Assembly: GCA_024275095.1 (NCBI GenBank)
Contig: JAJRZV010000054.1
Coordinates: 1-45,488 of the forward strand
Direction: 5' to 3'
DNA from: a bacterium
Lineage (GTDB): Bacteria; JAJRZV01
DNA: 45,488 nt
Within the stretch, counting starts at the first letter, position 1. Each line of letters starts with the position of its first letter. Below the pieces are notes generated by a model. The model did not search any database and was not told the origin of the DNA. It was given only the letters and a program-made list of their open reading frames with translations. The translations under genes and the position numbers were made by a program. Shown here piece after piece: positions 1-9,220 of this stretch.

Positions 1-549
1 AACAGGCATGAGTATCTGTTTGGGCTCAGGAAACGTTTCTCCGTAAAAATGGTTAAAGCGACGTGCAATTTCCCGTGTGAGCTCAATATGGGGCACCTGG
101 TCCGCACCCACCGGCACCCCTTCAGCGCGGTAAATCAGGATATCCGCGGCCTGAAGAACTGGATAACCCAGGAAACCATATGTATGAAGATCGCGTGTGG
201 TTTGCTCCCGCAACTGTTCTTTATAAGTCGGGTTGCGTTCCAGCCAGGGCAGGGGAGTAATCATGGAAAGAATCAGGTGAAGTTCCGCATGCTGTTTTAC
301 AGATGACTGGACGAAAACAACCGATTTTTCGGGATCAAGTCCTCCGGCAATCCAGTCCCTGACCATTTCTACGCAATATTCATGTATCTCTTCTGTGCGT
401 TCATAATCCGTTGTGAGTGCATGCCAGTCAGCCACAAAGTAAAAACACTCGTGGCCTTCTTCCTGGTAGTGCACCCAGTTTTGAAGCACGCTGTACAGAT
501 GGCCCAGGTGAAGATAACCCGTGGGCCTCATGCCGCTGAGTATCCGCAT
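1..549 (-). CDS. trpS: Tryptophanyl-tRNA synthetase, N-terminal part (cut by window edge)
   Basis: Charges tRNA-Trp with tryptophan in the cytoplasm. The 183 visible residues open with the class I synthetase signature: the start reads MRILSGMRPTG followed by the HIGH-type motif HLGH. Further on, GADQVPHIELTREIARRFN is the typical TrpRS segment that precedes the rest of the Rossmann domain. The KMSKS loop lies beyond the left edge. The ATG at 549 is chosen because it sits right before the conserved start and no other start codon lies upstream in frame after the previous gene ends; the ribosome binding site is weak. It follows the site-2 protease gene by 43 bases, an order often seen in Deltaproteobacteria, where scpA usually comes next. 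Confidence 0.95.
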   Translation of the reverse strand, partial: MRILSGMRPTGYLHLGHLYSVLQNWVHYQEEGHECFYFVADWHALTTDYERTEEIHEYCVEMVRDWIAGGLDPEKSVVFVQSSVKQHAELHLILSMITPLPWLERNPTYKEQLREQTTRDLHTYGFLGYPVLQAADILIYRAEGVPVGADQVPHIELTREIARRFNHFYGETFPEPKQILMPV

Positions 550-592
550 CAGAACACCCCGGCCAGCAGTATATCTAAAGGATATAAGCTCA

Positions 593-1297
593 TCAATACG
601 TACCGGCAGCGAGTGCCAGAGCTTTCCAGAGGTAATAATTCAGTATTCTCGTTGAAGTACCTGAAAAGAGATGAGAGAACAGCGATACAGGTTTCCACAG
701 GAGCAGACCGAACACAGGGAAAATACCCATTACATCCACGAGAACAAGAAGTACAAGAACTATCGCACCGTATCTGAAAAATTGCTGCAACTGCAGAGCC
801 GTTCGCCCCCTCGCCAGCCCTTCCACTATTCGCGACCCATCTAAAGGAGGAATGGGGAGAAGATTGAAAAAAGCCAGCGCGAGGTTAATTTGAAGTGACA
901 GAATTAAAAATGCCACCAGAAAAGCCCTTGCAGGAAAAGACGAGAAAGTCGCGGGATCAACGTGAGGTATGAGTACGCGCAGGACAATGCCAAAAATCAG
1001 CGCCAGCACGAGATTAGAACCTGGACCAGCCAGCGCCACATAAATCATGTCTCTTTTTGGATCTCTAAAATTATACGGATTTACAGGAACTGGTTTGGCC
1101 CATCCGAAGTGAAAAAGAAAGAGAAAAAGTGTACCCAGAAAATCCAGGTGAGCAAGAGGGTTGAGAGTCAAACGCCCTGCTCTTTATGCTGTATGATCAC
1201 CCAGACGATATGCAGTGTATCCATGAGAATATTCATGCACGGTAAGTGCCAGAAGAATAACTGGTGCAAGAATAATAAATTCCGCTATTCGCCCCAT
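593..1297 (-). pseudogene. Site-2 protease family (M50) membrane metalloprotease, interrupted by an in-frame TAA
   Basis: An intramembrane zinc protease of the short M50 group, about 234 codons. The ATG at 1297 overlaps the end of the phosphodiesterase gene by 13 bases. Residues 21-25 are the zinc motif HEYSH, inside a first membrane helix. Codon 38 (1184-1186) is TAA, exactly where the family has the conserved Lys of TAK before GRLTLNP. Reading on in the same frame gives RAGRLTLNPLAHLD, then further helices and the second zinc motif NLLPIPPLDG, to a TGA at 593. No frame change is needed. A restart at the TTG at 1171 would give a 192-residue protein lacking HEYSH and so inactive. Either a recent nonsense mutation or a base error; the rest is intact. 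Confidence 0.88.
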
Positions 1298-1785
1298 GAA
1301 ACATCCACCAGATAGGGATTGGGCTCACGCAAGATTTCAACATTAACGTACTCAGCACCTATTGTCACCAGAGCACACGTAAGAATATTACTTCCGAGCA
1401 TTGCACTGCCCGAGTTAACAACCAGCACTTCCCCGTGCCATTCCACGTAAGGCCTGTGTGTATGACCGTAGAGAACGAGATCGCATTTCTGTTTCATTGC
1501 GAAAGCAAGCAGATTATCAAGGCCTTCATCCACCTGGAAGCGGTCTCCATGGGTGAGAAACACCCTGCGGCCGTTAAGGTCCACAACCTTCCACCATTGA
1601 GGGTCTTGCCAGAAGTCACAATTTCCCGGGACACATACAATGGGCGTTTTGAGAGAATTTTTCACCTCCAGTATATCTTCAAGTCCGTCTCCAAGATGGA
1701 GACATACATGAGGGGTTACTTTCTTTACCATACGAGTTACAAACTGAACGTTTCCGTGAGTATCACTGAAAACAAGGGCTTTCAC
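1285..1785 (-). CDS. Metallophosphoesterase, YfcE/MJ0936 family phosphodiesterase
   Basis: A small cytoplasmic calcineurin-like phosphodiesterase of about 166 residues, the usual length for the YfcE/MJ0936 group. All metal-binding motifs are visible in order: SDTHGN near the start, HLGDG, PGNCD, THGD and GHTH. The GTG at 1785 is chosen because the first beta strand (KALVFSDTHG) begins right after it and a GGAA lies about ten bases upstream. A longer reading frame continues to 1887 but would run back into the OmpA-like gene. The 3' end overlaps the protease start. The physiological substrate is unknown; such enzymes hydrolyse phosphodiesters in vitro. Confidence 0.85.
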   Translation of the reverse strand: MKALVFSDTHGNVQFVTRMVKKVTPHVCLHLGDGLEDILEVKNSLKTPIVCVPGNCDFWQDPQWWKVVDLNGRRVFLTHGDRFQVDEGLDNLLAFAMKQKCDLVLYGHTHRPYVEWHGEVLVVNSGSAMLGSNILTCALVTIGAEYVNVEILREPNPYLVDVSWGE

Positions 1786-1819
1786 GTCAGTCGTTTCCGA
1801 AAGCCGGTGCAGGATTTGA

Positions 1820-3754
1820 TTACTTGATAATATGGAATTCAACCCGCCTGTTCCGGGCACGGCCCTCTGGCGTGTTGTTGGGTGCAATGGGCCTGTCAGG
1901 ACCGTAACCCACCGCCACCAGCCGATCAGGAGAAATACCTTTCTTGATAAGGTATTCTCTCACCGCCTCTGCTCGTTTCTGCGAAAGCCTGAGGTTATAG
2001 GCACGACTGCCTGTACTATCAGTATGCCCTTCAATGCGCACTTTCAAATCAGGATTATCAATGAGGATTTTCGCCACCTCATCAAGTATGGGAAAAGACG
2101 CCGGGAGCAGCCGTGATTTGCCCAGTTCAAAAAGGATCTTCTTCTTAATCTCGATAACACCTTTCTCACGTTTCAGTTCTACAATTGGAGGACGACGCTT
2201 GGGCGGAGGCGGTGGAGGTGGAGCAGGTTTCTTCTTGATCGGTTTGGGTATGGGCTGAAGAACGAATTCTACAATCGTGCGGGCACGGTTGCGGACTTCA
2301 ATAACTTTTTCTGATTCGATAAAGCCTTCGGCCGTTGCCACAACCGTGTACCGTCCAGGTGGCAGCCTCATCTCGAACGTGCCGGTGGAAGGCTCCACGG
2401 GAGTACCGGGAAGGTCAGGACGATTCTTTATTCCGATGATTGCGGGGATAGGTACGTTGTTGGGATCAGTAACCTTACCCACAACGAGCCCGATCATCTC
2501 CTCCTTTTCCAGCTCTATGGTCTCCTCTACGGTCGTTCCCGCCTTCACCAGCACCGTCACCTTCTTTACTGCATAACCTTCCTTTCGCACAATCAACTCG
2601 TTCTCTCCTGCTGCCAGTTCCCACGAAAGGAACGTTCCATTAAGTGGGTCAGATGCGATGTTGGAAAGTCCAGTCCCTGGAAACTCTATAATTGCATCAC
2701 CGATAGGATCACCGGTTGCTGCATCAACAACCTTTCCTTTGATGCGTCCTGTTTTTGGTGGTGGAGGAGCTTCAACCTTTTCCACTTTGAGAGGAGCTGG
2801 AGGGAGAAATACATACGAAACTCCAAAGTTCACGTTCCACAATGGCTCATTCACGACTTTCACGCTCTGCACCTCAATTCCCGCACTTGCGGCAGACATG
2901 GAAATATCAGCTCCCAAGTCAATACTCAAACCCTGAAGCGGAGTAATTCGAATGCCCGGGGTAAGCAACTGGGAGTTATCATTCCACGAGCGGCTGACCA
3001 TTTGATACGTGGTGTATTCAATAAATGCCGTAATATCATCAGTCGGAAATTCGAGAGCAATACCGCCGAGAATCATGCCGTGATCGTGGACTCCGTAAAA
3101 GTACTTCACAGCCCTGCTAACATCCCTGTTTTCAGGAAGATTGGACGTGTTGTCAATGATATACCCAACATTCAGGTGAAGCCTGAACGGTGCAGCAATA
3201 TAGGAATCCAGATCCAGAGACCATAAGCCTCGCAATGTTACTGTTGTAGAGTCTGCATCCCACATAAAATTCTCAATGCGGGTCGGCATCATGATTTCTA
3301 TTTCGCCACCGATGTTCATCCCTTCCTGGGTGACATATACTGCCTTTGCAAAAACGGAAAAATCACCAATGGACTGGAGAAAATCTTCGCGTGTACCTTC
3401 GCGGACGCTCGCCGACGCACCCCACGTTGTAAAACCTGTCTCAAGCCAGTCAAGGGGGGCAATGGAAAAAGAGAGGCGACCGCCAATTTGCAAGTACTTT
3501 GGATTTGAGGGTGCAGCACCTGCCTCGTAAGTAGGTCGCGTTTCACCCAGGTCGGGATCAACAAGCCATGGGCTGTAAAACACATCTCCGTGAAGAGCCA
3601 CCCCAAAAGCCATGCGGGGCAACACATATGCAGAATGTACGCGAAACAATCCGGTAGAGGCGTCCAGCGAAGGAGCCACAGGCGCTGCAGAAGAGAAAGA
3701 AGAAAACAGCAGAATGATTGCACACACAGGTATAATAAAAAAGACTTTTTTCAT
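1820..3754 (-). CDS. OmpA-family outer membrane protein with two carboxypeptidase-regulatory-like repeats
   Basis: A 644-residue exported protein that probably ties the outer membrane to peptidoglycan. It has a signal peptide (to about residue 22, ending SSAAP), then roughly 300 residues of alternating beta strands that look like a membrane barrel. Two carboxypeptidase-regulatory-like beta domains follow, starting GRIKGKVVDAATGDPI and GLVVGKVTDPNNVPI. A proline-rich linker with a run of seven prolines leads to a C-terminal OmpA domain. That domain has IEGHTDSTGS and NRRVEF, the expected peptidoglycan-binding signatures. The ATG at 3754 has GGGGGA upstream; the frame is open further 5' but without a good site. 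Joining a barrel, linker repeats and OmpA in one chain is larger than classical OmpA. Confidence 0.85.
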   Translation of the reverse strand: MKKVFFIIPVCAIILLFSSFSSAAPVAPSLDASTGLFRVHSAYVLPRMAFGVALHGDVFYSPWLVDPDLGETRPTYEAGAAPSNPKYLQIGGRLSFSIAPLDWLETGFTTWGASASVREGTREDFLQSIGDFSVFAKAVYVTQEGMNIGGEIEIMMPTRIENFMWDADSTTVTLRGLWSLDLDSYIAAPFRLHLNVGYIIDNTSNLPENRDVSRAVKYFYGVHDHGMILGGIALEFPTDDITAFIEYTTYQMVSRSWNDNSQLLTPGIRITPLQGLSIDLGADISMSAASAGIEVQSVKVVNEPLWNVNFGVSYVFLPPAPLKVEKVEAPPPPKTGRIKGKVVDAATGDPIGDAIIEFPGTGLSNIASDPLNGTFLSWELAAGENELIVRKEGYAVKKVTVLVKAGTTVEETIELEKEEMIGLVVGKVTDPNNVPIPAIIGIKNRPDLPGTPVEPSTGTFEMRLPPGRYTVVATAEGFIESEKVIEVRNRARTIVEFVLQPIPKPIKKKPAPPPPPPPKRRPPIVELKREKGVIEIKKKILFELGKSRLLPASFPILDEVAKILIDNPDLKVRIEGHTDSTGSRAYNLRLSQKRAEAVREYLIKKGISPDRLVAVGYGPDRPIAPNNTPEGRARNRRVEFHIIK

Positions 3755-4077
3755 AATAAATTCCCCCAACCTGTTTTGAATTATTCTAAAATCCACCGCT
3801 CCGGTAGTCAAGGAAAGGGCTTTTTTGCTTTCTTTCGATAGTCAGGCATGTTTCAACAATTACTTTCCCGCTGGCGAAGGGATACACCATTCACCATACA
3901 CCAAGAATCACCGGCACGTTTCTTTGAAAACAACTGCGCAAGCGAATTTCTGTGTTATCTCCAACTCAGCTTTCATACAAGACTTCTTCTTTAAAGTGTA
4001 CTTTCAACCTCCGAAAAGGTGAATAGGTTGATGGTTTTGATTTTACCGCCCGCCCCTCTCAAACAGGACAAAGTCTG
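3755..4077. other. Intergenic region between EF-G paralogue and OmpA-like gene
   Basis: Apart from the promoter at 3783-3811, nothing firm is visible in these 323 bases. There is no tRNA, no repeat and no clear T-tract terminator after the EF-G gene. A 22-codon minus-strand reading frame (3908-3976) has no good ribosome site and is not called. Confidence 0.5.
3783..3811 (-). promoter_or_regulatory. Sigma-70-type promoter of the OmpA-like gene
   Basis: On the minus strand TTGACT (3811-3806) is separated by 17 bases from TAGAAT (3788-3783). Transcription would begin about 20 bases before the ATG at 3754, giving a short leader that still holds the ribosome binding site. Seen by pattern only. 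Confidence 0.65.
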
Positions 4078-6150
4078 TTATTCTTCTTCTTTCTTCTTGT
4101 AAGGGCTCTCCTCCACGATTTTATTCACCAGGTGTGGAGGCACTTCTTCGTAGTGATCAAAATCCATCGTAAACGTGCCCATTCCCTGCGTCAGTGCCCG
4201 CAATTGAGGAGCATACGTGAGCATCTCAGCCATGGGGACCTCTGCCCTGATAACCTTACCGTGCTTTTCCACGTCAATTCCCATGATTTTGGCTCTACGG
4301 GAATTCAGGTCGTTCATCACCGCACCGACAAATGCTTCAGGCACGGTTATTTCCACTTTCATAATGGGCTCGAGCAAAGTGGGGTTCGCCTTGGGTACTG
4401 CATTTTTGAATGCCAGTGATCCAGCAATCTGAAAGGCGATGTCAGAAGAGTCCACTTCGTGGTAGCTCCCGTCGTAAAGGGTCACCTTTACATCAATAAC
4501 CGGGTAACCTGCGAGCGGCCCGTGTTGCATTGCCTCCTTAACACCCTTTTCCACGGCAGGAATGAAGTTTTTGGGAATAACACCGCCTTTGATCATATCC
4601 ACAAATTCAAATCCCTTACCCCTCGGCAGTGGTTCAATCTGGATCCACGCATCACCGTACTGTCCCCGGCCACCGGATTGTTTTTTGTACTTGCCCTGGG
4701 CCTGGGCTTTGCTCTTGATGGTTTCCCGATACGGAACCTTGGGCAGGTCGAATTCAATCTCCACTCCAAATTTTCTCTGAAGCCTCTCCTGTACGACTTC
4801 CAGATGCACCTGGCCCATCCCCCAGAGAAGTAAATCCTTGGTATCGGGATCACGCGTTGCTTCAAGAAGAGGATCCTCGTCTATGATTTTCTGGAGTGCA
4901 CCGCTCACCTTTTCTTCACTGGCTTTACCCTTCGGTCTCACCACATATGAAAGCACCCTCTTCGGTATCTCGAAAGGTGGATAAACAACCGGGAATCCCT
5001 CTTCTGCTACGGTGTCACCGGTGTTGAGTGTATCCACCTTCTTGAGAATAAGAATATCTCCTGCCGGCACTTCCGGGGCTGTTACGTGCTCAACCCCCTT
5101 AATGGTCACAAGTTGAGACACCTTTATTTTTTCACCGGTACGGCTCACTATCAGCGGTATCTCCGGTTTGACGCGACCGGATACAACACGGAGGTAGCTG
5201 ATCTTCCCTGCATAATGATCAACGGTTGTTTTAAGCACATACGCACTAACCTTTCCGTCATCACTGAGGGGAACTTCCACTTCTTCGTTATTGAGAGTCC
5301 CTTTCCATGAAGGAGCATCTTCGGGAGATGGGAACGCATCGACCACAAAGTCCATCAACGGTTTCACCCCTACATTCAGATAGGCAGAACCAGCAAACAC
5401 GGGAACGAAATGGCCATCTTGAAAACTTTTGCGTATGGCATTGCTGATCTCTTCGGGTGTGAGTTCTTCGCCTTCAAGGTATTTCTCCGTGAGTGCATCA
5501 TCGACCTCAATGGCCGTCTCAACAAGGTTTTCCTTTAAAGTTTCTATTTCTCCTTTAATCTCCCCGGGCACATCTCCCTTTTTTACCTTTCCTGTATACG
5601 GTTCTTCGTAGTACAAAGCCTCACCGGCAAGTACGTTTACAAACCCTTTAAATTCCTCTCCCCGGCCGATTGGATAAGTAAGCACGGCCGGCTTTTTACC
5701 CAGTGCTTCTTCTACTGAAGCAAGGGCCGATGAAAAATCCCCTTCCGGATCATCAAGGTGGTTGATAAATACGGCAAATGGTTTGTTCAGTTCCTGCAGA
5801 ACATCCAGAAAAAGAATTGAAACATCCTTCAACCCTCTCACCGCGCTTACCACGAGCACAGCAGCATCGCCCACACGTGTAACGTTTTTAACCTCGGCCA
5901 TGAAATTTGTAAATCCTGGAGTGTCCCAAAAAACAAGTCTGGTCTTGTTGTGTTCTGCTGTTGCAGGTCTCGACTGAAGCGTGAAGTTACGTTTTTTTTC
6001 TTCGTCTTCCGTGTCCAGAGGTGAAGACCCGCCGTCAATGCGACGAAATTTTTTGATCCCTTTCCCCAGGTAAAGCATCACTTCTATAAGTGAAGTCTTT
6101 CCTGAACCATCCTGGCCGAGAAACGTAACCCACCTTATGTTTTTCGCCAT
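4078..6150 (-). CDS. Translation elongation factor G-like GTPase (EF-G paralogue)
   Basis: A 690-residue protein with the full EF-G domain order: GTPase domain, beta barrel, domains III to V. The P-loop is GQDGSGKT (residues 12-19) and the switch II motif is DTPG (76-79). Two motifs differ from housekeeping EF-G. The base-recognition motif is NHLD (130-133) rather than NKxD, and the RGIT switch I signature is absent (EEKKRNFTL around 50-58). Domain IV keeps the GGRGQYGDAWI segment and GYPVIDVKVTLYDG. It belongs to the EF-G-like paralogue group rather than canonical fusA; true translocase activity is uncertain. The ATG at 6150 has a strong GGGAGG site. It is a single-gene unit after its own promoter. 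Confidence 0.9.
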   Translation of the reverse strand: MAKNIRWVTFLGQDGSGKTSLIEVMLYLGKGIKKFRRIDGGSSPLDTEDEEKKRNFTLQSRPATAEHNKTRLVFWDTPGFTNFMAEVKNVTRVGDAAVLVVSAVRGLKDVSILFLDVLQELNKPFAVFINHLDDPEGDFSSALASVEEALGKKPAVLTYPIGRGEEFKGFVNVLAGEALYYEEPYTGKVKKGDVPGEIKGEIETLKENLVETAIEVDDALTEKYLEGEELTPEEISNAIRKSFQDGHFVPVFAGSAYLNVGVKPLMDFVVDAFPSPEDAPSWKGTLNNEEVEVPLSDDGKVSAYVLKTTVDHYAGKISYLRVVSGRVKPEIPLIVSRTGEKIKVSQLVTIKGVEHVTAPEVPAGDILILKKVDTLNTGDTVAEEGFPVVYPPFEIPKRVLSYVVRPKGKASEEKVSGALQKIIDEDPLLEATRDPDTKDLLLWGMGQVHLEVVQERLQRKFGVEIEFDLPKVPYRETIKSKAQAQGKYKKQSGGRGQYGDAWIQIEPLPRGKGFEFVDMIKGGVIPKNFIPAVEKGVKEAMQHGPLAGYPVIDVKVTLYDGSYHEVDSSDIAFQIAGSLAFKNAVPKANPTLLEPIMKVEITVPEAFVGAVMNDLNSRRAKIMGIDVEKHGKVIRAEVPMAEMLTYAPQLRALTQGMGTFTMDFDHYEEVPPHLVNKIVEESPYKKKEEE

Positions 6151-6191
6151 GGCCTCCTCCCTCTATGCGAAGATGCAACTTCGAGCACATC

Positions 6192-6221
6192 ATAATACCA
6201 GCGCCTCTGCCTTATTGACAG
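6192..6221 (-). promoter_or_regulatory. Promoter of the EF-G paralogue
   Basis: On the minus strand CTGTCA (6221-6216), 18 bases, then TATTAT (6197-6192). A TG one base ahead of the -10 box makes an extended -10 element. It lies about 42 bases upstream of the ATG at 6150. Confidence 0.5.
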
Positions 6222-6266
6222 CGTTTCAAACACTTCGAACTCCCTTTTTCCTGGTTACGAATTCTC

Positions 6267-7544
6267 TTAAAACCGGTATGTAAGGTCAAGCCCCACGGTG
6301 TAGAGTCTTCCTGAAAAAGTGATCTGCTGACCGTTCATCATGCTCGTTTTGGTATAGGTTCTTTCAGTCATGATATCTACACGGAAAAATGTGTCAATGG
6401 ATACGGGTTTTTCCAGGATTCCAAACGGGTCTTTGAATCGAGCGGAAGTACCGAAACATATCTTGTGAACGGTACTGTCAAGATAGTTGGAAGACCCGGT
6501 TTGTTCCGGCACAGGAGTGGGTCTGAGCACATACCCTACCCTTAATCCAAGATAATGAAGGGGCCAGCCTTCCACGCCGAGACGGAACTCCCATATGTCG
6601 TGGAATCCAGGGTCAACATTTTCTGGAAGATTTAAAGATGCAAGAGCCACATCCTTCAGAGATTCTGGTTCAACTTCCACAATCTGGGGCACAGGGGGAA
6701 CATATTCGGAATAGCGATGCCAGACCACTTCTGCCGACGCAGTGAGTATTTTTTTATAGAAATAGGCTGCGCCGAGTGATAGCTCTTTTGGACGATAGAA
6801 ATCCTGAAATTTTGATTTCACCCTGGCTACCTGGTTCCCAAAAAGCATTATTTCTGTGGGGAGCTCGATGGGCACGTCTATGTTGTGCCGGTACACTGCG
6901 GCAAGGGATATAAAAGGGAGCGGCCTGAACATGACACCTATAATAGGTGATGCAACGGTGGGAAGCGGAGAGTCCACGAGTAAAGGCTCTACGGTATTCG
7001 TGGGGTCCAGGGTAATACGCACCGTCAACCCGCCTATGACTTCCGCACCCACACCAAATGAGAGCACATCCAGCGGGCGGAACGATACGCCTGCAAGCAC
7101 AGAGAGGCGGTTTGCCTTATTTTCGTACATGATGTAATTGGGCCGCTGAGGATTCACAGAACGCACCCGAATTACATACGAGGTGGGATCGTAAATCCCG
7201 AGACCCACGCTGATAATTCGACTGATCTTTCCCTCTCCAAGAGGAGTGCTAAAACCGGCAAAGATACCTCTTATCAGGGGAATATCTATATTACCACCCA
7301 CGTCTTTAAACTGGGGCTCGCTGTAGTGGTATCCCAGACCAAGCGTCCTGTCCTTTGAGAAGCCCAGGCCTGCAGGGTTGTGATAAATCGCTGGGTAGCC
7401 CTCTCCGATTGCTGCATATGCACCTCCCATGGCAATGGCTCTACCGCCAAATCCCACCACTTCTATACCGCTTGCATACACATCTGGGTGACTCATCAAA
7501 AAAACGAGTGTTGCTCCAACAACCTGAATAAACAACCGTTTCAT
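6267..7544 (-). CDS. FadL/OmpP1-type outer membrane beta-barrel protein
   Basis: A 425-residue exported protein. A signal peptide ending at VYASG is followed by the hallmark FadL/OmpP1 N-terminus, with GGRAIAMGGAY and YHNPAGLGF. The rest is beta-strand rich (SLGAAYFYKKILTASAEVVW and similar) and ends in LDLTYRF, a C-terminal aromatic barrel-insertion signal. Members carry hydrophobic compounds such as fatty acids or aromatics across the outer membrane. The ATG at 7544 is chosen because AAGGAGG lies five bases before it; a GTG two codons upstream would sit inside that site. It is the last gene of the operon that begins with the PHP lipoprotein, 23 bases after the large lipoprotein. The cargo is unknown. 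Confidence 0.85.
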   Translation of the reverse strand: MKRLFIQVVGATLVFLMSHPDVYASGIEVVGFGGRAIAMGGAYAAIGEGYPAIYHNPAGLGFSKDRTLGLGYHYSEPQFKDVGGNIDIPLIRGIFAGFSTPLGEGKISRIISVGLGIYDPTSYVIRVRSVNPQRPNYIMYENKANRLSVLAGVSFRPLDVLSFGVGAEVIGGLTVRITLDPTNTVEPLLVDSPLPTVASPIIGVMFRPLPFISLAAVYRHNIDVPIELPTEIMLFGNQVARVKSKFQDFYRPKELSLGAAYFYKKILTASAEVVWHRYSEYVPPVPQIVEVEPESLKDVALASLNLPENVDPGFHDIWEFRLGVEGWPLHYLGLRVGYVLRPTPVPEQTGSSNYLDSTVHKICFGTSARFKDPFGILEKPVSIDTFFRVDIMTERTYTKTSMMNGQQITFSGRLYTVGLDLTYRF

Positions 7545-7567
7545 ATCCACCTCCTTAAAATTAAACT

Positions 7568-9220
7568 TTATTGAACGGGCATAATAGCCCGAATAGCCTC
7601 GATAAGGGTGTAAACGCGAATCAATAAATCGTTGATCACAGCATTAAAGGCAAAACTGTCAGGATATTTCCAGCCTCCTGAAACCCACTGAGCCGGAAGG
7701 GCACACCCGGGAATTGTATCCACATTTTGTAAATTCACGAGAAAAAGCTTTGCTGCATCAGAATCAGAGGTAAAGGTAAATCCTGTGTATATCAAAAGGT
7801 CAGTAGAGGAAGCTTTCACGGCAATGCAATCCCTGGGGATTGCTACAGAATATCCATCAAAATGGCTTGCATCCCCCTTCTTTACATACAGGGCACTGCT
7901 TGGGGCATCCGCTCCAATTTCGCCTTCGATAAGAAATTCCGGAACGCTAACTCCATCATACTGGACCACAGTTGTCGCAGGCAAAAATGCCGAAGGAGTG
8001 ACAGCAACTTCAGGAGATGCAGGAAAAAGCTTGTTAATATAGATGCTCAAAGTGGCTGGAAAACTTATTTGCAGCGACATGTCTCCCGTGTTGCTGATGG
8101 AACTCAACAGGCTGGCAATATTCGGAGGTATGAGGGCGTTCAGTTCAGAAATCCCCACAGGGTAATCACCGCCGAGAAATGCCCCTCTCAGCCGGCTGAA
8201 GAAACGACTCATCCCTTTAAGGTAATCGTACGAGAACAGTCCCTCGCCGAGCAAAAAGCATACAAAATCCCTGTCTATACATACGGACCCCATTGTCAAA
8301 ACACACTTTTCTTCTGATTCCTCGTAACGTGTGATGTCGTACGCGTTGATTATCATGCACTGGTTGGGTCCTCCATAACACAGAACGTCTTTTTCAGGAT
8401 CGCACTCCGCCTTTGCCGCAGGCGAGAAGAATACGCCTGTGTCCGGGTCTACCACGTCTATAAAGCGCTCCATCGCCTTTGCAAAACTCAAAGCGGACTT
8501 AATGTAAATGCTGCTACGCGTTGGATCGTTAGAAAGCTGAAGAAAAGACGGCCCAACCACGCGTGCCAGTGACCGTATAAATCTTATAGGCTCTGAAAGA
8601 GGTGGAAAGTACTCAGGCACTTGCTGCGAAATGCTACGCGTATAGGCCTCTTCCAAGAGTTCCATGAGCGCGCTGAAACCCACGTCAAAATTGATACCCA
8701 TAAGTGCAGAAACGAAACCATCAAGAAAGTTCAAAATTCCACTGATCGCATACACAAGAGGTGTTTTCCACACGCCATCCAGTGCCATGTCAAGTATGGG
8801 TGACGAGGTGTTCCCGAGAACGAGGGGTATGGGACCACCAGGGTCAAATGGAGGACAGTTGTTGTCAATAATGCTATCGGCTTGTGCTTCAAAGTCCTGA
8901 ATGTAATCGTGCACTCCCTTGAGCATTTCGTATACAAGAGGGTCTATCGAGATATCCCCTTCTGCCAGCGGGAGCAATCCCTCGCTTGAAACCATCGTAC
9001 CAATTGAACCCACCATCCGGACAATCATGCCCAGATTGGCGATAAGCAGCCCGAAGTTTTTCTCACATGAGGAGCCCTCCACTTTGTTAAACTCATCGTA
9101 AGCAACCTGAAACCACCCCGAGCGCAGAAAATGTTTCCCCCTTTCCAGGTGATCGTACTCAAACCCGCATCCTGCTGACATGAAGACGACGATACACACC
9201 AATACCGTGATTTTTTTCAT
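7568..9220 (-). CDS. Large lipoprotein of unknown function
   Basis: A 550-residue lipoprotein: the signal peptide ends in the lipobox SAGC (Cys 18). The next segment, ERGKHFLRSGWFQVAYDEFN, looks like one tetratricopeptide-like helical pair, and the middle is largely helical. Several cysteines lie in the chain, for example around AECDPEKDVLCYGGPNQC. No catalytic motif was recognised. The start ATG overlaps the stop of the EF-hand protein gene (ATGA), so the two are translationally coupled. It stands between a PHP lipoprotein/EF-hand pair and a FadL-type barrel, so a role in outer-membrane transport or assembly is possible, but that rests on position only. Confidence 0.8.
   Translation of the reverse strand: MKKITVLVCIVVFMSAGCGFEYDHLERGKHFLRSGWFQVAYDEFNKVEGSSCEKNFGLLIANLGMIVRMVGSIGTMVSSEGLLPLAEGDISIDPLVYEMLKGVHDYIQDFEAQADSIIDNNCPPFDPGGPIPLVLGNTSSPILDMALDGVWKTPLVYAISGILNFLDGFVSALMGINFDVGFSALMELLEEAYTRSISQQVPEYFPPLSEPIRFIRSLARVVGPSFLQLSNDPTRSSIYIKSALSFAKAMERFIDVVDPDTGVFFSPAAKAECDPEKDVLCYGGPNQCMIINAYDITRYEESEEKCVLTMGSVCIDRDFVCFLLGEGLFSYDYLKGMSRFFSRLRGAFLGGDYPVGISELNALIPPNIASLLSSISNTGDMSLQISFPATLSIYINKLFPASPEVAVTPSAFLPATTVVQYDGVSVPEFLIEGEIGADAPSSALYVKKGDASHFDGYSVAIPRDCIAVKASSTDLLIYTGFTFTSDSDAAKLFLVNLQNVDTIPGCALPAQWVSGGWKYPDSFAFNAVINDLLIRVYTLIEAIRAIMPVQ

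Noticed and set aside
3908-3976. 22-codon minus-strand frame as a leader peptide
   Set aside because: No strong ribosome site, no attenuator hairpin after it, and the next gene has its own promoter.
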